Part shown: piece after piece, positions 40,585-47,511 of the stretch
How positions within the stretch are numbered: the stretch's first letter is position 1
Layout of the letters: the number at the start of each line of letters is the position of its first letter
NCBI RefSeq assembly: GCF_024294785.1
Contig: NZ_JANCLT010000003.1
Coordinates: forward strand, 267,135 to 331,134
Direction: 5' to 3'
DNA length: 64,000 nt
Origin: Ectobacillus ponti
GTDB taxonomy: Bacteria > Bacillota > Bacilli > Bacillales > Bacillaceae_G
Notes under the pieces: model-generated
The model's input: the letters and a program-made list of their open reading frames with translations, nothing else
Told to the model about the DNA's origin: nothing
The model's database searches: none
Position numbers and translations under genes: made by a program

Positions 40585-40950
40585 TTGAAGGCACGAAGCA
40601 TGGTCATGTTGTCAGCATGTGCTTGTATCTCACTGGCGCTAGGCGCTTGCAGCAGCCCATTCGGCTCATCGTCAAGAGAAGTCATGTACGCTAAGCCGGA
40701 CGCGCGGGAAATCGCGTGGAAGTCGCTGTCCAAATCAGAAAAAAAGGAAGTTGACGGCGATTGGAAGGATGCAAAAGTCAGCAAGGTCATTGCTGATACG
40801 AGTACATACCGGTTGGATGATGCGTCATTTGCAGGAAAAGAAGTGACGTTGGTAACGATTCGTTCAGACCAGAGAGAATTGTTGGGAGATATACAAAAAC
40901 TGGTGGATGAAGCGTCGGGGAAAGTGATTGGCAGTTCCATGCGGAAATGA
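40585..40950 (+). CDS. Small lipoprotein, intact parent of the 31.8-kb remnant
   Basis: The 121-residue protein has a signal with lipobox LALGAC (Cys about 20) and a domain with REIAWKSLSKSEKKEVDGDWKDAKVSKVI and DDASFAGKEVTLVTIRSDQRELLGD. It starts with TTG after AAAGGAGGGTTCATC. The related lipoprotein at 45245 shares the same blocks (WNQFSEERKAGLVGWQSAKVSTTI, YGGKEVYVVDF), so a small family is present. The function is unknown. Confidence 0.8.
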   Translation: MKARSMVMLSACACISLALGACSSPFGSSSREVMYAKPDAREIAWKSLSKSEKKEVDGDWKDAKVSKVIADTSTYRLDDASFAGKEVTLVTIRSDQRELLGDIQKLVDEASGKVIGSSMRK

Positions 40951-40978
40951 GCAGTACAATTCGTCTTAGGAGGCACAT

Positions 40979-41422
40979 ATGGAATACAACATACAAATCC
41001 TGATGGAAGAAAACGAGGAGTTCACTGATTTCATGCGGGACCAGATTCGGGCATTCAACAATGCACACTCGCCCCATCATCAAGCCGCAAGAAGCGAGGG
41101 GGCGGTGCAGCCGCTGAACATCGTGGTAAGAGATGAGAATGGTACTTGTGTCGGCGGTATTGCGGCAAAAGTATATTGGGGCTGGCTTGAGGTGGACAAG
41201 TTCTGGTTTGCTGAAGGGTTTCGAGGAAAAGGGTTGGGCAAACTGCTGCTGCGTCAAGCGGAGGAATTGGCAAAGGAAAAGGGCGCGGTGAAAGTGTTGC
41301 TGACCACATTCGAGTTTCAGGCGCGCGCATTTTACGAGAAGAACGGCTATGAAGTGGTCGGGGAAATCAAGGATTATCCGCCGGGCAGCACGTACTATAC
41401 AATGGTGAAGCCTTTGGCGTAA
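40979..41422 (+). CDS. GNAT family acetyltransferase
   Basis: The 147-residue protein is a standard GNAT: PLNIVVRDENGTCVGGIAAKVYWGWLEVDKFWFAEGFRGKGLGKLLLRQAEELAKEKGAVKVLLTTFEFQARAFYEKNGYEVVGEIKDYPPG, with FRGKGLGK as the acetyl-CoA loop. The YPPGSTYY ending is typical of a group related to phosphinothricin-type acetyltransferases, but the substrate is unknown. ATG after TTAGGAGGCACAT. It lies 39 bases upstream of another GNAT gene. Confidence 0.88.
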   Translation: MEYNIQILMEENEEFTDFMRDQIRAFNNAHSPHHQAARSEGAVQPLNIVVRDENGTCVGGIAAKVYWGWLEVDKFWFAEGFRGKGLGKLLLRQAEELAKEKGAVKVLLTTFEFQARAFYEKNGYEVVGEIKDYPPGSTYYTMVKPLA

Positions 41423-41461
41423 GAGCCTGTCTGTCCCAAGAATAAAGAGAGAGGTGATACG

Positions 41462-41929
41462 ATGATTGTTGTAGCAACCGCCGAAGATGCCTACTCCGTA
41501 CACGAAGTCATGATGGCTGCCTTTGAGGAGTATCGCCATATAGATGTTCCTTCCAGTGCCTTAGAGGAGACGATAGAATCTATCCGGCACGCTCTGTCCT
41601 CTGGCAAAGAAGGGGCCGTTTTATACATGCAGGACAATACGTCTGTTGCTTCTGCAAGATTCCAACTGCGAGAGGAGCACCTATATTTCTCCCGCCTGTC
41701 CGTCCGGCCAGAAGCACACGGCAAAGGAGTCGCAAAAGCCATTCTGTTGTGGCTGGAGAAACATGCGCGGGAGCACGGTAAGGAAGAAATCCTCTGCCAA
41801 GTTCGGATGTCTGTTCCGCAAAACATCGCATTATACCGTTCTGTGGGGTATGAGGTGTATCAAGAGGAAGTTGTGGTCAAGCCGAACGGCAGTGAAGTAC
41901 TGACGTGTTATATGAAGAAGCGCTTTTAA
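41462..41929 (+). CDS. GNAT family acetyltransferase
   Basis: The 155-residue protein is a GNAT with FSRLSVRPEAHGKGVAKAILLWLEKHAREHGKEEILCQVRMSVPQNIALYRSVGYEVYQEEVVVKP, PEAHGKGVAKA being the acetyl-CoA loop. It follows the previous GNAT gene by 39 bases with its own AGAGAGGTGATACG site, so the two are probably co-transcribed. They are not close paralogues. Substrate unknown. Confidence 0.87.
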   Translation: MIVVATAEDAYSVHEVMMAAFEEYRHIDVPSSALEETIESIRHALSSGKEGAVLYMQDNTSVASARFQLREEHLYFSRLSVRPEAHGKGVAKAILLWLEKHAREHGKEEILCQVRMSVPQNIALYRSVGYEVYQEEVVVKPNGSEVLTCYMKKRF

Positions 41930-42049
41930 GACAGGATGCGGCTGGAGGGAGATACTGGCTTTCTCCCAAACTGTAGGGCAACTATAGTATTTATGTCTAT
42001 CACTTTTTCGTGGCTCGGCTGCTATACAGCCCGGTTTCCATGCGTAACC

Positions 42050-42090
42050 GCAGCAAAACGCCCCTTGCCGCAGATGGCAAAGGGCATGGG
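42050..42090 (-). terminator. Terminator of the arsR-type gene
   Basis: On the minus strand GCCCTTTGCC-ATCTGC-GGCAAGGGGC is followed by GTTTTGCT, directly after the stop at 42093. Confidence 0.82.
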
Positions 42091-42092
42091 TT

Positions 42093-42377
42093 TTATCGGG
42101 AGACATGCAGTACACTTCGCAATTCTCGTACGTTCTCCTCATGAACATCATAATAGACTTCCAAGCCATCCCGCTTGCCTACTAGCAAGCCGGCACTTTT
42201 GAGGCGGGCAGTGTGTTGGCTCGTTGTCGATTGTGGCAGGTTCAATGCTCCGTAGAGTTGGGTGACATTCATCTTTCCTCTGCCAAAGAGCATGCTCATG
42301 ATCTCCAAGCGAGTCGGATGCGCCAACACCTTCAACTTATCTGCCACTTCTTCGTATCGTTCTTTTGGAACTATCAT
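42093..42377 (-). CDS. ArsR-family winged-helix regulator without metal site
   Basis: The 94-residue protein has the ArsR fold: VADKLKVLAHPTRLEIMSMLFGRGKMNVTQLYGALNLPQSTTSQHTARLKSAGLLVGKRDGLEVYYDVHEENV. The metal-binding ELCVCDL box is replaced by MNVTQLYG and no Cys occurs in the protein, so it does not sense metals through the classical site. The ATG follows AGAGGTGATACC. Its targets cannot be read; no palindrome of suitable type was seen next to it. It is one of two regulators in the small-gene tract. Confidence 0.86.
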   Translation of the reverse strand: MIVPKERYEEVADKLKVLAHPTRLEIMSMLFGRGKMNVTQLYGALNLPQSTTSQHTARLKSAGLLVGKRDGLEVYYDVHEENVRELRSVLHVSR

Positions 42378-42691
42378 GGTATCACCTCTGCAATCTTTTT
42401 ATTGTTCTATACAGATTATGCAACACAAAAGAGGAAAAGTCTCGGCATTTGTATGGCTCGGTTAGAGGGCAAGGGGAGTGAAAAGAGTACATGCCGTAGT
42501 AGTGCTTCTTTATGTTTCATCATGTCGGTAATGGGAGGCTGCACTCCTCAAAAATTGGAACACATTGCTTTGTCCAGATGGTACAATAAGGGAGAGAGTG
42601 CTGTGCAGTCCGAAGTATCTGGCGGATACACAGGCGATGGGAATACCGATAATCCTTTTATCGGGATGATACAATTGTGGGGGCGAAAGAA
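42378..42691 (+). other. Intergenic stretch with promoters and a possible lipoprotein remnant
   Basis: This 310-base gap has no intact gene. A GTG at 42478 begins a peptide KRVHAVVVLLYVS; one base shift later the frame continues SVMGGCTPQKLE, together resembling a lipoprotein signal with lipobox MGGC that has been frameshifted. Two copies of the recurrent promoter follow (TACAAT at 42582-42587 and again near 42669). Confidence 0.35.
42563..42587 (+). promoter_or_regulatory. Recurrent extended -10 promoter (example 6)
   Basis: ACAT, 16 bases ending AGATGG, then TACAATAAGG. A related TGATACAATTG occurs about 85 bases further on, nearer to the gene. Confidence 0.6.
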
Positions 42692-42865
42692 ATGGTGGAT
42701 AAGAAGAAATACTGGACCTTGTTGCTTCCAACGTTCGTTATCTGTGCCGTTCTGCTGTACTACCTTCCCAAAGGCGACAAACAGGATATTTTGCTGGTCC
42801 CGTTTGTGTTTTGGATGATGTACTACGCTTGGTGTTATCTGGAGGAGCACAGGAAGAAACATTGA
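42692..42865 (+). CDS. 57-residue two-helix membrane protein
   Basis: The protein MVDKKKYWTLLLPTFVICAVLLYYLPKGDKQDILLVPFVFWMMYYAWCYLEEHRKKH has two helices and a strongly basic end. ATG 42692 is six bases after GGGGGCG. A likely promoter (TGATACAAT) lies just upstream. Function unknown. Confidence 0.65.
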   Translation: MVDKKKYWTLLLPTFVICAVLLYYLPKGDKQDILLVPFVFWMMYYAWCYLEEHRKKH

Positions 42866-42919
42866 AGTACCCTCTGCATACAGGGAGATATTGCAAGTCA
42901 TTTTGAAGGAGGAAAAACA

Positions 42920-43558
42920 ATGGGGAACCTTTCAAGGGGCGTTGCAATGGCTGCAATTGCCGTATCATTGCTAGGAGCAAGCAGTGTTAGCACATCTGCC
43001 GCTGCTGAACTGACGACTCAACAGAAACAAGGATATTATGAGCAATACCAAAAAAGCGTGGCGGGCGTAATGGAGCAGAAATTAGGCCTTCATCTGGAAG
43101 TGCCGCCAATGGATCAGTTCCAGCCGGAGGAATGGGTCGAGCCGCAAGTCTATGACAAGAGGATTGGAGATATTGTGCAGCAATACAGGAGCGATGAGCA
43201 GAAAGCACTGCGTACCCTATCCGCTGCACCGCCAACTGTGACAGACGCCAATGGCCAAACGAAGAAAATTGTACAGGTGTATGTGGGAGATGCGCTGCAC
43301 CCGATTGAAGTCATAGGACACTTTCAGACACAATTGGACGAGCGGAGCGGGCGGCAAATGTTTGCGGCCGCAGACAATATCATGATGAAAGCAGCGGACA
43401 GTGGCATATGGAACCAAACAGCATATAAGGCTACTTTAATTGACGGCGGCCGGACGTACAGCGTTACAATAGAAGGTGTGTACACTTTGGCGGGCGTATC
43501 ATTCCCAAAGGCATGTACGGTAGAGTTCCAGTGTGGTGAAGTGGGGCAAATCTATTGA
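42920..43558 (+). CDS. Secreted protein of unknown function
   Basis: The 212-residue protein has a Sec signal peptide (MGNLSRGVAMAAIAVSLLGASSVSTSAAA, cleavage after SAAA or so) and a mature part with GYYEQYQKSVAGVMEQKLGLHLEVPPMDQFQPEEWVEPQVYDKRI, and a later beta-rich region that ends with CTVEFQCGEVGQIY. It contains two Cys near the end that could form a disulfide. I do not recognise a family. The ATG follows AAGGAGGAAAAAC. Confidence 0.75.
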   Translation: MGNLSRGVAMAAIAVSLLGASSVSTSAAAELTTQQKQGYYEQYQKSVAGVMEQKLGLHLEVPPMDQFQPEEWVEPQVYDKRIGDIVQQYRSDEQKALRTLSAAPPTVTDANGQTKKIVQVYVGDALHPIEVIGHFQTQLDERSGRQMFAAADNIMMKAADSGIWNQTAYKATLIDGGRTYSVTIEGVYTLAGVSFPKACTVEFQCGEVGQIY

Positions 43559-43645
43559 TGTAGTCTCCCTCCGATACATATTGCGATATAATATGGCTAT
43601 TCCTTGTCCGTCACAGGAACAATGGTGTGAAAGAGAGAGATACAT

Positions 43646-44125
43646 ATGTTTGTGTTTCAGACGTTTTACAATCTAACAGACGGGGAAATTCAACTCGTCC
43701 CCTTGAAGTACATACCTGCCGATTATGAGAAAGGCTTTGTGCCTGCCTATGAATTCGGAATTGCGCCGGCCAACAATGCGGGACTCATGATGGGAAAGAT
43801 TCAACTGCGAGTGGGCGACAACGAAAATACCTTCTACGGCGGTCATGTTGGCTATATGGTGAGAGATGTGTTCCGTGGGAACAACTACGCCGCCAAAGCC
43901 TGTTTGCTGGTTCGGAAGGTCGCTGCCGCGCATGATATGGAGAAACTCATCATCTCCTGCAATCCGAACAATATGCCATCCAAAAGGACGTGTGAGAAGA
44001 CGGGGGCGAGGCTGCGAGACATTGTAGAAGTGCCGCCGCATCATGACTTGTATCAACGAGGAGAGCGGGAGACGTGCATCTATGAACTGGATGTGCCGTC
44101 AACAGGAAAGGAAGGGACAGCATGA
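43646..44125 (+). CDS. GNAT family acetyltransferase, copy 2
   Basis: The 159-residue protein is the close paralogue (about 80% identical by eye) of the GNAT at 27577, including RGNNYAAKACLLVRKVAAAHDMEKLIISCNPNNMPSKRTCEKTGARLRDIVEVPPHHD. Its upstream region also matches (AACAATGGTGTGAAAGAGAG against AACAATAGTGTGAAAGAGAG), so the promoter-proximal sequence was duplicated with the genes. TTGCGATATAATATGG about 60 bases upstream is a likely promoter. The stop overlaps the next start by ATGA. Confidence 0.87.
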   Translation: MFVFQTFYNLTDGEIQLVPLKYIPADYEKGFVPAYEFGIAPANNAGLMMGKIQLRVGDNENTFYGGHVGYMVRDVFRGNNYAAKACLLVRKVAAAHDMEKLIISCNPNNMPSKRTCEKTGARLRDIVEVPPHHDLYQRGERETCIYELDVPSTGKEGTA

Positions 44126-44499
44126 CGAAGACACAAAAAGGGATACTGGCTATCCCGGCTCTGCTTTTACTCATGGTCATCGGCGCAGTTTTGGTATTTG
44201 CCAACTGGCAGTCCTTATTCGGACAATACAGACCGATAGAAGTCGCAAAGGTGGTGTACACCTTAGAGGTGAAAGGTGAGTCCGTGGCAACGATGCAAAA
44301 CATCGACAACGATACCTTGTACGTGACAAAGGGAAGCATCATTCCTTTTGTTGATAGAATGAAAGAGCAGGGCTATGAACTAACTGCGGAGAATCGAGCA
44401 GCAGGCCGGCTGGAGTTTCAGCGGAACCGTAATACCGTCTCTGTGCCTACACAGCCGTTTTGGAGAGGGTACAGGGTGTTTGTCAATCCGCCACTGTAA
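44122..44499 (+). CDS. Single-helix membrane protein paired with GNAT, copy 2
   Basis: The 125-residue protein is the paralogue of the one at 28053, with the same N-terminal helix, the block FANWQSLFGQYRPIEVAKVVYTLEVKGESVATMQNIDNDTLYVTKGSI and the same C-terminus FWRGYRVFVNPPL. It starts within the stop of the acetyltransferase gene. The conservation of both genes and of their overlap in two loci suggests that the two products work together. Function unknown. Confidence 0.82.
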   Translation: MTKTQKGILAIPALLLLMVIGAVLVFANWQSLFGQYRPIEVAKVVYTLEVKGESVATMQNIDNDTLYVTKGSIIPFVDRMKEQGYELTAENRAAGRLEFQRNRNTVSVPTQPFWRGYRVFVNPPL

Positions 44500-44650
44500 G
44501 CAAGCAAGACGCTCACAAGGTACATATGCGACAACAATGGCAGGGACTTCAAATCCTTGCCGTTCCCGCGTTTCTGGCATGTTCTATTGCTAATCGCGCA
44601 ATATTACGTCAACTACGGATGAATGGGATAGGCAGCCAAAAAGAGTAACA

Positions 44651-44675
44651 CATTGTTTCTCCTGAATGGTACAAT
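44651..44675 (+). promoter_or_regulatory. Recurrent extended -10 promoter (example 7)
   Basis: ACAT, 16 bases with TTTCTCCTGAATGG, then TACAATATGG, about 28 bases before the coding start. Confidence 0.62.
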
Positions 44676-44703
44676 ATGGATGTTGTGGAAGGAGTTGATG
44701 GAG

Positions 44704-44895
44704 ATGAAGAATGTGTATCAAGGTTTGTTGTACTTTGGTGTCATGGTGACGCTTATCTTCGGAGGTGTCTTCGTCCTCCGTTGGACATTGCATGGCGAAC
44801 TGTTGCTTGACCAACTGATTGGCTGTACCGTAGGCTTGGCGGCTCTGGTGACAGGTTTCGTACTGAAGCATCGAAACAGACAACATGAAATGTAA
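44704..44895 (+). CDS. 63-residue two-helix membrane protein
   Basis: The protein MKNVYQGLLYFGVMVTLIFGGVFVLRW...LIGCTVGLAALVTGFVLKHRNRQHEM has two helices and a basic tail. ATG 44704 is nine bases after AAGGAG; an ATG two codons earlier is too close. The hairpin-TTTGCTGT element follows directly. Function unknown. Confidence 0.7.
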   Translation: MKNVYQGLLYFGVMVTLIFGGVFVLRWTLHGELLLDQLIGCTVGLAALVTGFVLKHRNRQHEM

Positions 44896-44898
44896 GTG

Positions 44899-44935
44899 GG
44901 ACCCTTCTTTGGGAGAGGTTTGCTGTCGGACTGTT
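44899..44935 (+). repeat. Hairpin plus TTTGCTGT element, copy 1
   Basis: CCCTTC and GGAGAGG form a weak stem followed by TTTGCTGTCGGACTGTTCATTTTGAA. The trailing sequence matches copy 3 (TTTGCTGTTCATTTTGAA). It lies between two tiny genes and probably derives from a terminator. Confidence 0.55.
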
Positions 44936-44957
44936 CATTTTGAAGGGGGATGAAGGG

Positions 44958-45056
44958 ATGCTCAATATCAATCCGATTGGCATTGTGATTCTAATTGTAT
45001 TTGTTCTGGTGCTGTTCCTCGCTTTGAAACGTATTATGAAGTGGTTTTCCAGATAA
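44958..45056 (+). CDS. 32-residue single-helix peptide
   Basis: The gene encodes MLNINPIGIVILIVFVLVLF followed by LALKRIMKWFSR, one long hydrophobic helix with a basic amphipathic end. The ATG follows AAGGGGGATGAAGGG, a convincing site, and the frame lies between two hairpin elements. Size and charge distribution resemble small membrane-active or membrane-toxin peptides, but also structural small proteins. Confidence 0.6.
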   Translation: MLNINPIGIVILIVFVLVLFLALKRIMKWFSR

Positions 45057-45063
45057 GCAACGC

Positions 45064-45098
45064 TTCCCCTCCAAAGAGTTTGGGAGGGGTTTGCTGTT
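45064..45098 (+). repeat. Hairpin plus TTTGCTGT element, copy 2
   Basis: CCCCTCC (45066-45072) and GGGAGGGG (45082-45089) pair around a 9-base loop, followed by TTTGCTGTTG. It lies just after the 32-residue gene and can act as its terminator. Confidence 0.7.
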
Positions 45099-45244
45099 GA
45101 TTTGGAACAGGCGGCTTTGGCTGTCTGTTTTGTTTTTGTTACGGAACCTCTATTCCAGCAAGCAGGCATGAGTAACAGCAGGAATTGACCTAACAGACAG
45201 GGAATTATATGACCGTAATGGCTCAATAAAAAGGAGTGGATTCC

Positions 45245-45634
45245 TTGAAGAAGGCTGTGTTACTGGCTGTTTCGGCATGTTTGGTGTTTGGAGTAGCGGC
45301 TTGCTCCAGTCAGGGTGATAAAAAGGCAAGTTATGTTCCTGTATCTCCTGCAAGTACAGCGTCAACGGCAAAGGTTAAGGAGACAAAGGATGTAAGAGAA
45401 AAGGTTTGGAACCAATTCTCCGAAGAGCGGAAAGCAGGCTTAGTAGGCTGGCAAAGTGCCAAAGTATCTACTACCATTCTGCCTAATGGGTCTGTTGGTG
45501 TAGACCCGTCCTATGGCGGGAAAGAGGTGTATGTAGTGGACTTCTCTAAAAAAGAAGCCGCTGAACCAGACAACACAGTTGCTTATGTTGACAAAGAGAC
45601 AATGAAAGTCGTTGGTTTTGTCCTTTCAATGTGA
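45245..45634 (+). CDS. Small lipoprotein
   Basis: The 129-residue protein has a lipobox VAAC (Cys about 20), a Ser/Thr/Ala linker (VSPASTASTAKVKET) and a domain related to the lipoprotein at 40585. It starts with TTG at 45245, eight bases after AAGGAG; a GTG nine bases earlier touches that site. Function unknown. Confidence 0.78.
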   Translation: MKKAVLLAVSACLVFGVAACSSQGDKKASYVPVSPASTASTAKVKETKDVREKVWNQFSEERKAGLVGWQSAKVSTTILPNGSVGVDPSYGGKEVYVVDFSKKEAAEPDNTVAYVDKETMKVVGFVLSM

Positions 45635-45664
45635 AGTCATAGAACTGCCAATAACAGATGCTGG

Positions 45665-45698
45665 GTCTCTCCAAACAGGAGGGGTTTGCTGTTCATTT
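45665..45698 (+). repeat. Hairpin plus TTTGCTGT element, copy 3
   Basis: CTCTCC (45667-45672) and GGAGGGG (45678-45684) pair with a 5-base loop and are followed by TTTGCTGTTCATTTTG. The ribosome binding site of the next gene starts four bases later. Confidence 0.6.
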
Positions 45699-45716
45699 TG
45701 AAAGGGAGGCTGAAAA

Positions 45717-46013
45717 GTGAGTGAGATTGAACTTATCATGAGTATCTACACGCTGCTATTGTTTGCGGGCGCATTCTTGATGGGGTTTCTTCTCCAGTAC
45801 ATCTTACACAAAGTACCTTTTGTCAAAATAGGGTTGTTTCTGTATCTTGTAGCAGGGATTTATCTGCTGATGAGAAGTTGGAGTGCTGAATTTACATTGC
45901 TTTCCGTAACTGCGGGAGCCTTTTGTTTGAGTGCTTTCTTTGCAAAACTGGCAAGAAGAGCAACGCAGCAAATAGAACAGCAGATGGAAGAGGACTTGCC
46001 ACCCCCAAAATGA
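45717..46013 (+). CDS. Three-helix membrane protein
   Basis: The 98-residue protein has three hydrophobic helices (about 7-30, 38-52 and 58-75) and an acidic tail, QQIEQQMEEDLPPPK. It starts with GTG at 45717 after AAAGGGAGGCTGAAAA. Function unknown. Its terminator is the hairpin element copy 4. Confidence 0.72.
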   Translation: MSEIELIMSIYTLLLFAGAFLMGFLLQYILHKVPFVKIGLFLYLVAGIYLLMRSWSAEFTLLSVTAGAFCLSAFFAKLARRATQQIEQQMEEDLPPPK

Positions 46014-46050
46014 GCAGCAATATCAACGTCCTTGTAAATGATACTATGAA

Positions 46051-46084
46051 TCTCCTCCGAGCAGAGGAGGAGTTTGCTGTTTTA
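46051..46084 (+). repeat. Hairpin plus TTTGCTGT element, copy 4
   Basis: CTCCTC (46052-46057) and GAGGAG (46064-46069) pair and are followed by GAGTTTGCTGTTTTA. Same design as the other three copies. Confidence 0.62.
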
Positions 46085-46125
46085 TGAGTCAACTTTCAGA
46101 GTAATCAAACAAGTGGGGATGTGCC

Positions 46126-46371
46126 GTGAGGTATATTGAGATTGGTTTGGGCAATAGATGGTTTATACGCACAGAAACAGAGTTTGAAGATGGAACGGAA
46201 ATAGAGCAACAAGGAATTCTCAAGCCAATTCTTTTTAGGTCTCTGTATATTCGTATATGGCTTAACAAGACCTGTCTGGTGCTGAATTCCAAAGAGGGTG
46301 TCAAGAGGATGAATAAGAAACGAAGAGCCTTTAAGTTCGTACTTGGGATAGTCAGTGAAACTCCCAAATGA
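46126..46371 (+). CDS. DUF3977 family protein
   Basis: The 81-residue protein MRYIEIGLGNRWFIRTETEFEDGTEIEQQGILKPILFRSLYIRIWLNKTCLVLNSKEGVKRM...RRAFKFVLGI fits DUF3977, a family of small soluble Bacillus proteins without known function. It starts with GTG at 46126 after GGGGATGTGCC. It stands between the hairpin element copy 4 and the next, minus-strand gene. Confidence 0.8.
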   Translation: MRYIEIGLGNRWFIRTETEFEDGTEIEQQGILKPILFRSLYIRIWLNKTCLVLNSKEGVKRMNKKRRAFKFVLGIVSETPK

Positions 46372-46526
46372 GGCTTTTCTCTTGCTATCGTAGTAAGAAT
46401 GCGAATGAGCCTCACGAAAATTTCTTAGTGTGTATCCACATCTTGACGTCGAGACATCTTGCAGGAGAAAGGGAGTTTGTATGTCCCCCTGTTCTCCTAC
46501 TCTATCATTTCCTTCTCCCATATATC
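46372..46526. other. Short convergent intergenic stretch
   Basis: No gene or clear terminator was found in these 155 bases. Confidence 0.35.
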
Positions 46527-46796
46527 TTAGGCAAGGGACTGCAATTCCTGCACGCGGGGATGGCGGGACGAAAGGATGATTTGGAGGGCTTCTCGTTCCA
46601 GGCCTTCCCGAAAGATGCGTTTTGCCTTTGTCACCCTTGTATATTTGGACTTCTCTGTTATATCTTCGATCAAACCTTCCACAAGAGACGAGCGCTTCCC
46701 GTCTCCTTCATATAGTGCCTTTAGGTCATAGTAATGCTCGATGAAAAATCGCTTGCCCACACGATTGAGAAGTTCGTATACGTCTGTGTCACTCAA
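46527..46796 (-). CDS. Small soluble helical protein
   Basis: The 89-residue protein is charged and helical (SDTDVYELLNRVGKRFFIEHYYDLKALYEGDGKRSSLVEGLIEDITEKSKYTRVTKAKRIFREGL). It appears to start with TTG at 46796, eight bases after GGAG; a GTG three codons earlier touches the site. A recurrent-type promoter reading leftwards (TGGTACAATACAGG, 46825-46836) lies upstream. The family is not recognised; the sequence looks like a phage- or defence-associated helper but nothing supports that. Confidence 0.6.
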   Translation of the reverse strand: MSDTDVYELLNRVGKRFFIEHYYDLKALYEGDGKRSSLVEGLIEDITEKSKYTRVTKAKRIFREGLEREALQIILSSRHPRVQELQSLA

Positions 46797-46824
46797 TGTG
46801 CTCACTCCATTTCGTTGTACTTCC

Positions 46825-46836
46825 TGTATTGTACCA
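46825..46836 (-). promoter_or_regulatory. Recurrent extended -10 promoter on the minus strand
   Basis: ATGGTACAATACAGG on the minus strand matches the group found before plus-strand genes; it lies about 30 bases before the start of the gene at 46527-46796. Confidence 0.5.
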
Positions 46837-46985
46837 TAAAGTGGAACAACTGGATAAAGTGATTCTTTGGGGAGGAAGGCAATCCATGACAGTAAAACAC
46901 AAGTACAATATACATGGAATATTCACTACTTCTGCTTTCCGCTGTGTGATAAAATAAAGGGAAAATCAGGAAAAGAGGTTATGTG

Positions 46986-47147
46986 ATGGTTGGATTGTTG
47001 CTGAACGTAATCGTCATTGTTTTCATTGTGGGGATACTATATCTTCTGCTCAAGACAGTGCTGTTGCAAACCGGGGCAAAAAGCAATGAACAGGTAGAGC
47101 GCAAACTGGACCGAATCATTGCGTTGCTAGAACAGCAAAGCAAGTAA
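46986..47147 (+). CDS. DUF4083-like small membrane protein, member 1
   Basis: The 53-residue protein has one helix (MVGLLLNVIVIVFIVGILYLLLK) and a C-terminal amphipathic helix with the pattern VERKLDRIIALLEQQSK. This design is that of DUF4083. Two more members lie at 48142 and 49533. The ATG is preceded by AGAGGTTATGTG. A TGATAAAATAAAGG promoter lies about 30 bases upstream. Confidence 0.75.
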   Translation: MVGLLLNVIVIVFIVGILYLLLKTVLLQTGAKSNEQVERKLDRIIALLEQQSK

Positions 47148-47281
47148 GATAGAGCACAGGAGTCCCGGCTGTCCCGCATAACTGGCTATACTTCATCATC
47201 TGTACCATTTACAGAGTGTAAGAGGGTTCAGGGGTGCGTCGCGTTTCAAGAGGTATTCTACATATACGGGAGGCAATGACG

Positions 47282-47461
47282 ATGAATCTAGGCTTAGGAA
47301 TCTTCTGGTCTGTTCCCACGCTAATCTTGCTGCTTACAGGGTCTTTGCTGCTTCGCAGGTCATCCAGATGGGCGAAGTGGAGCGCGTACACCTCATTTCT
47401 GCTAGGAGGCAGTTTGCTTGTGGGAGTGTGCCTGCTGCTCTTGGACGTCTTTGAAGTGTAG
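47282..47461 (+). CDS. 59-residue two-helix membrane protein
   Basis: The protein MNLGLGIFWSVPTLILLLTG, SLLLRRSSRWAKWSAYTSFLLGGSLLVGVCLLLLDVFEV has two helices with a basic loop between. ATG 47282 is eight bases after GGGAGG; an ATG two codons earlier is too close. Function unknown. Confidence 0.7.
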   Translation: MNLGLGIFWSVPTLILLLTGSLLLRRSSRWAKWSAYTSFLLGGSLLVGVCLLLLDVFEV

Positions 47462-47511
47462 GGAAGGGAGGCAAGGGGAACATAGAGAAAAAACAGGAGG
47501 AGGCATTCGCT

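Noticed and set aside
44899-46084. Chromosomal integron
   Set aside because: The hairpin elements are much shorter than attC sites, lack their R-L box structure as I know it, and no integron integrase is present.
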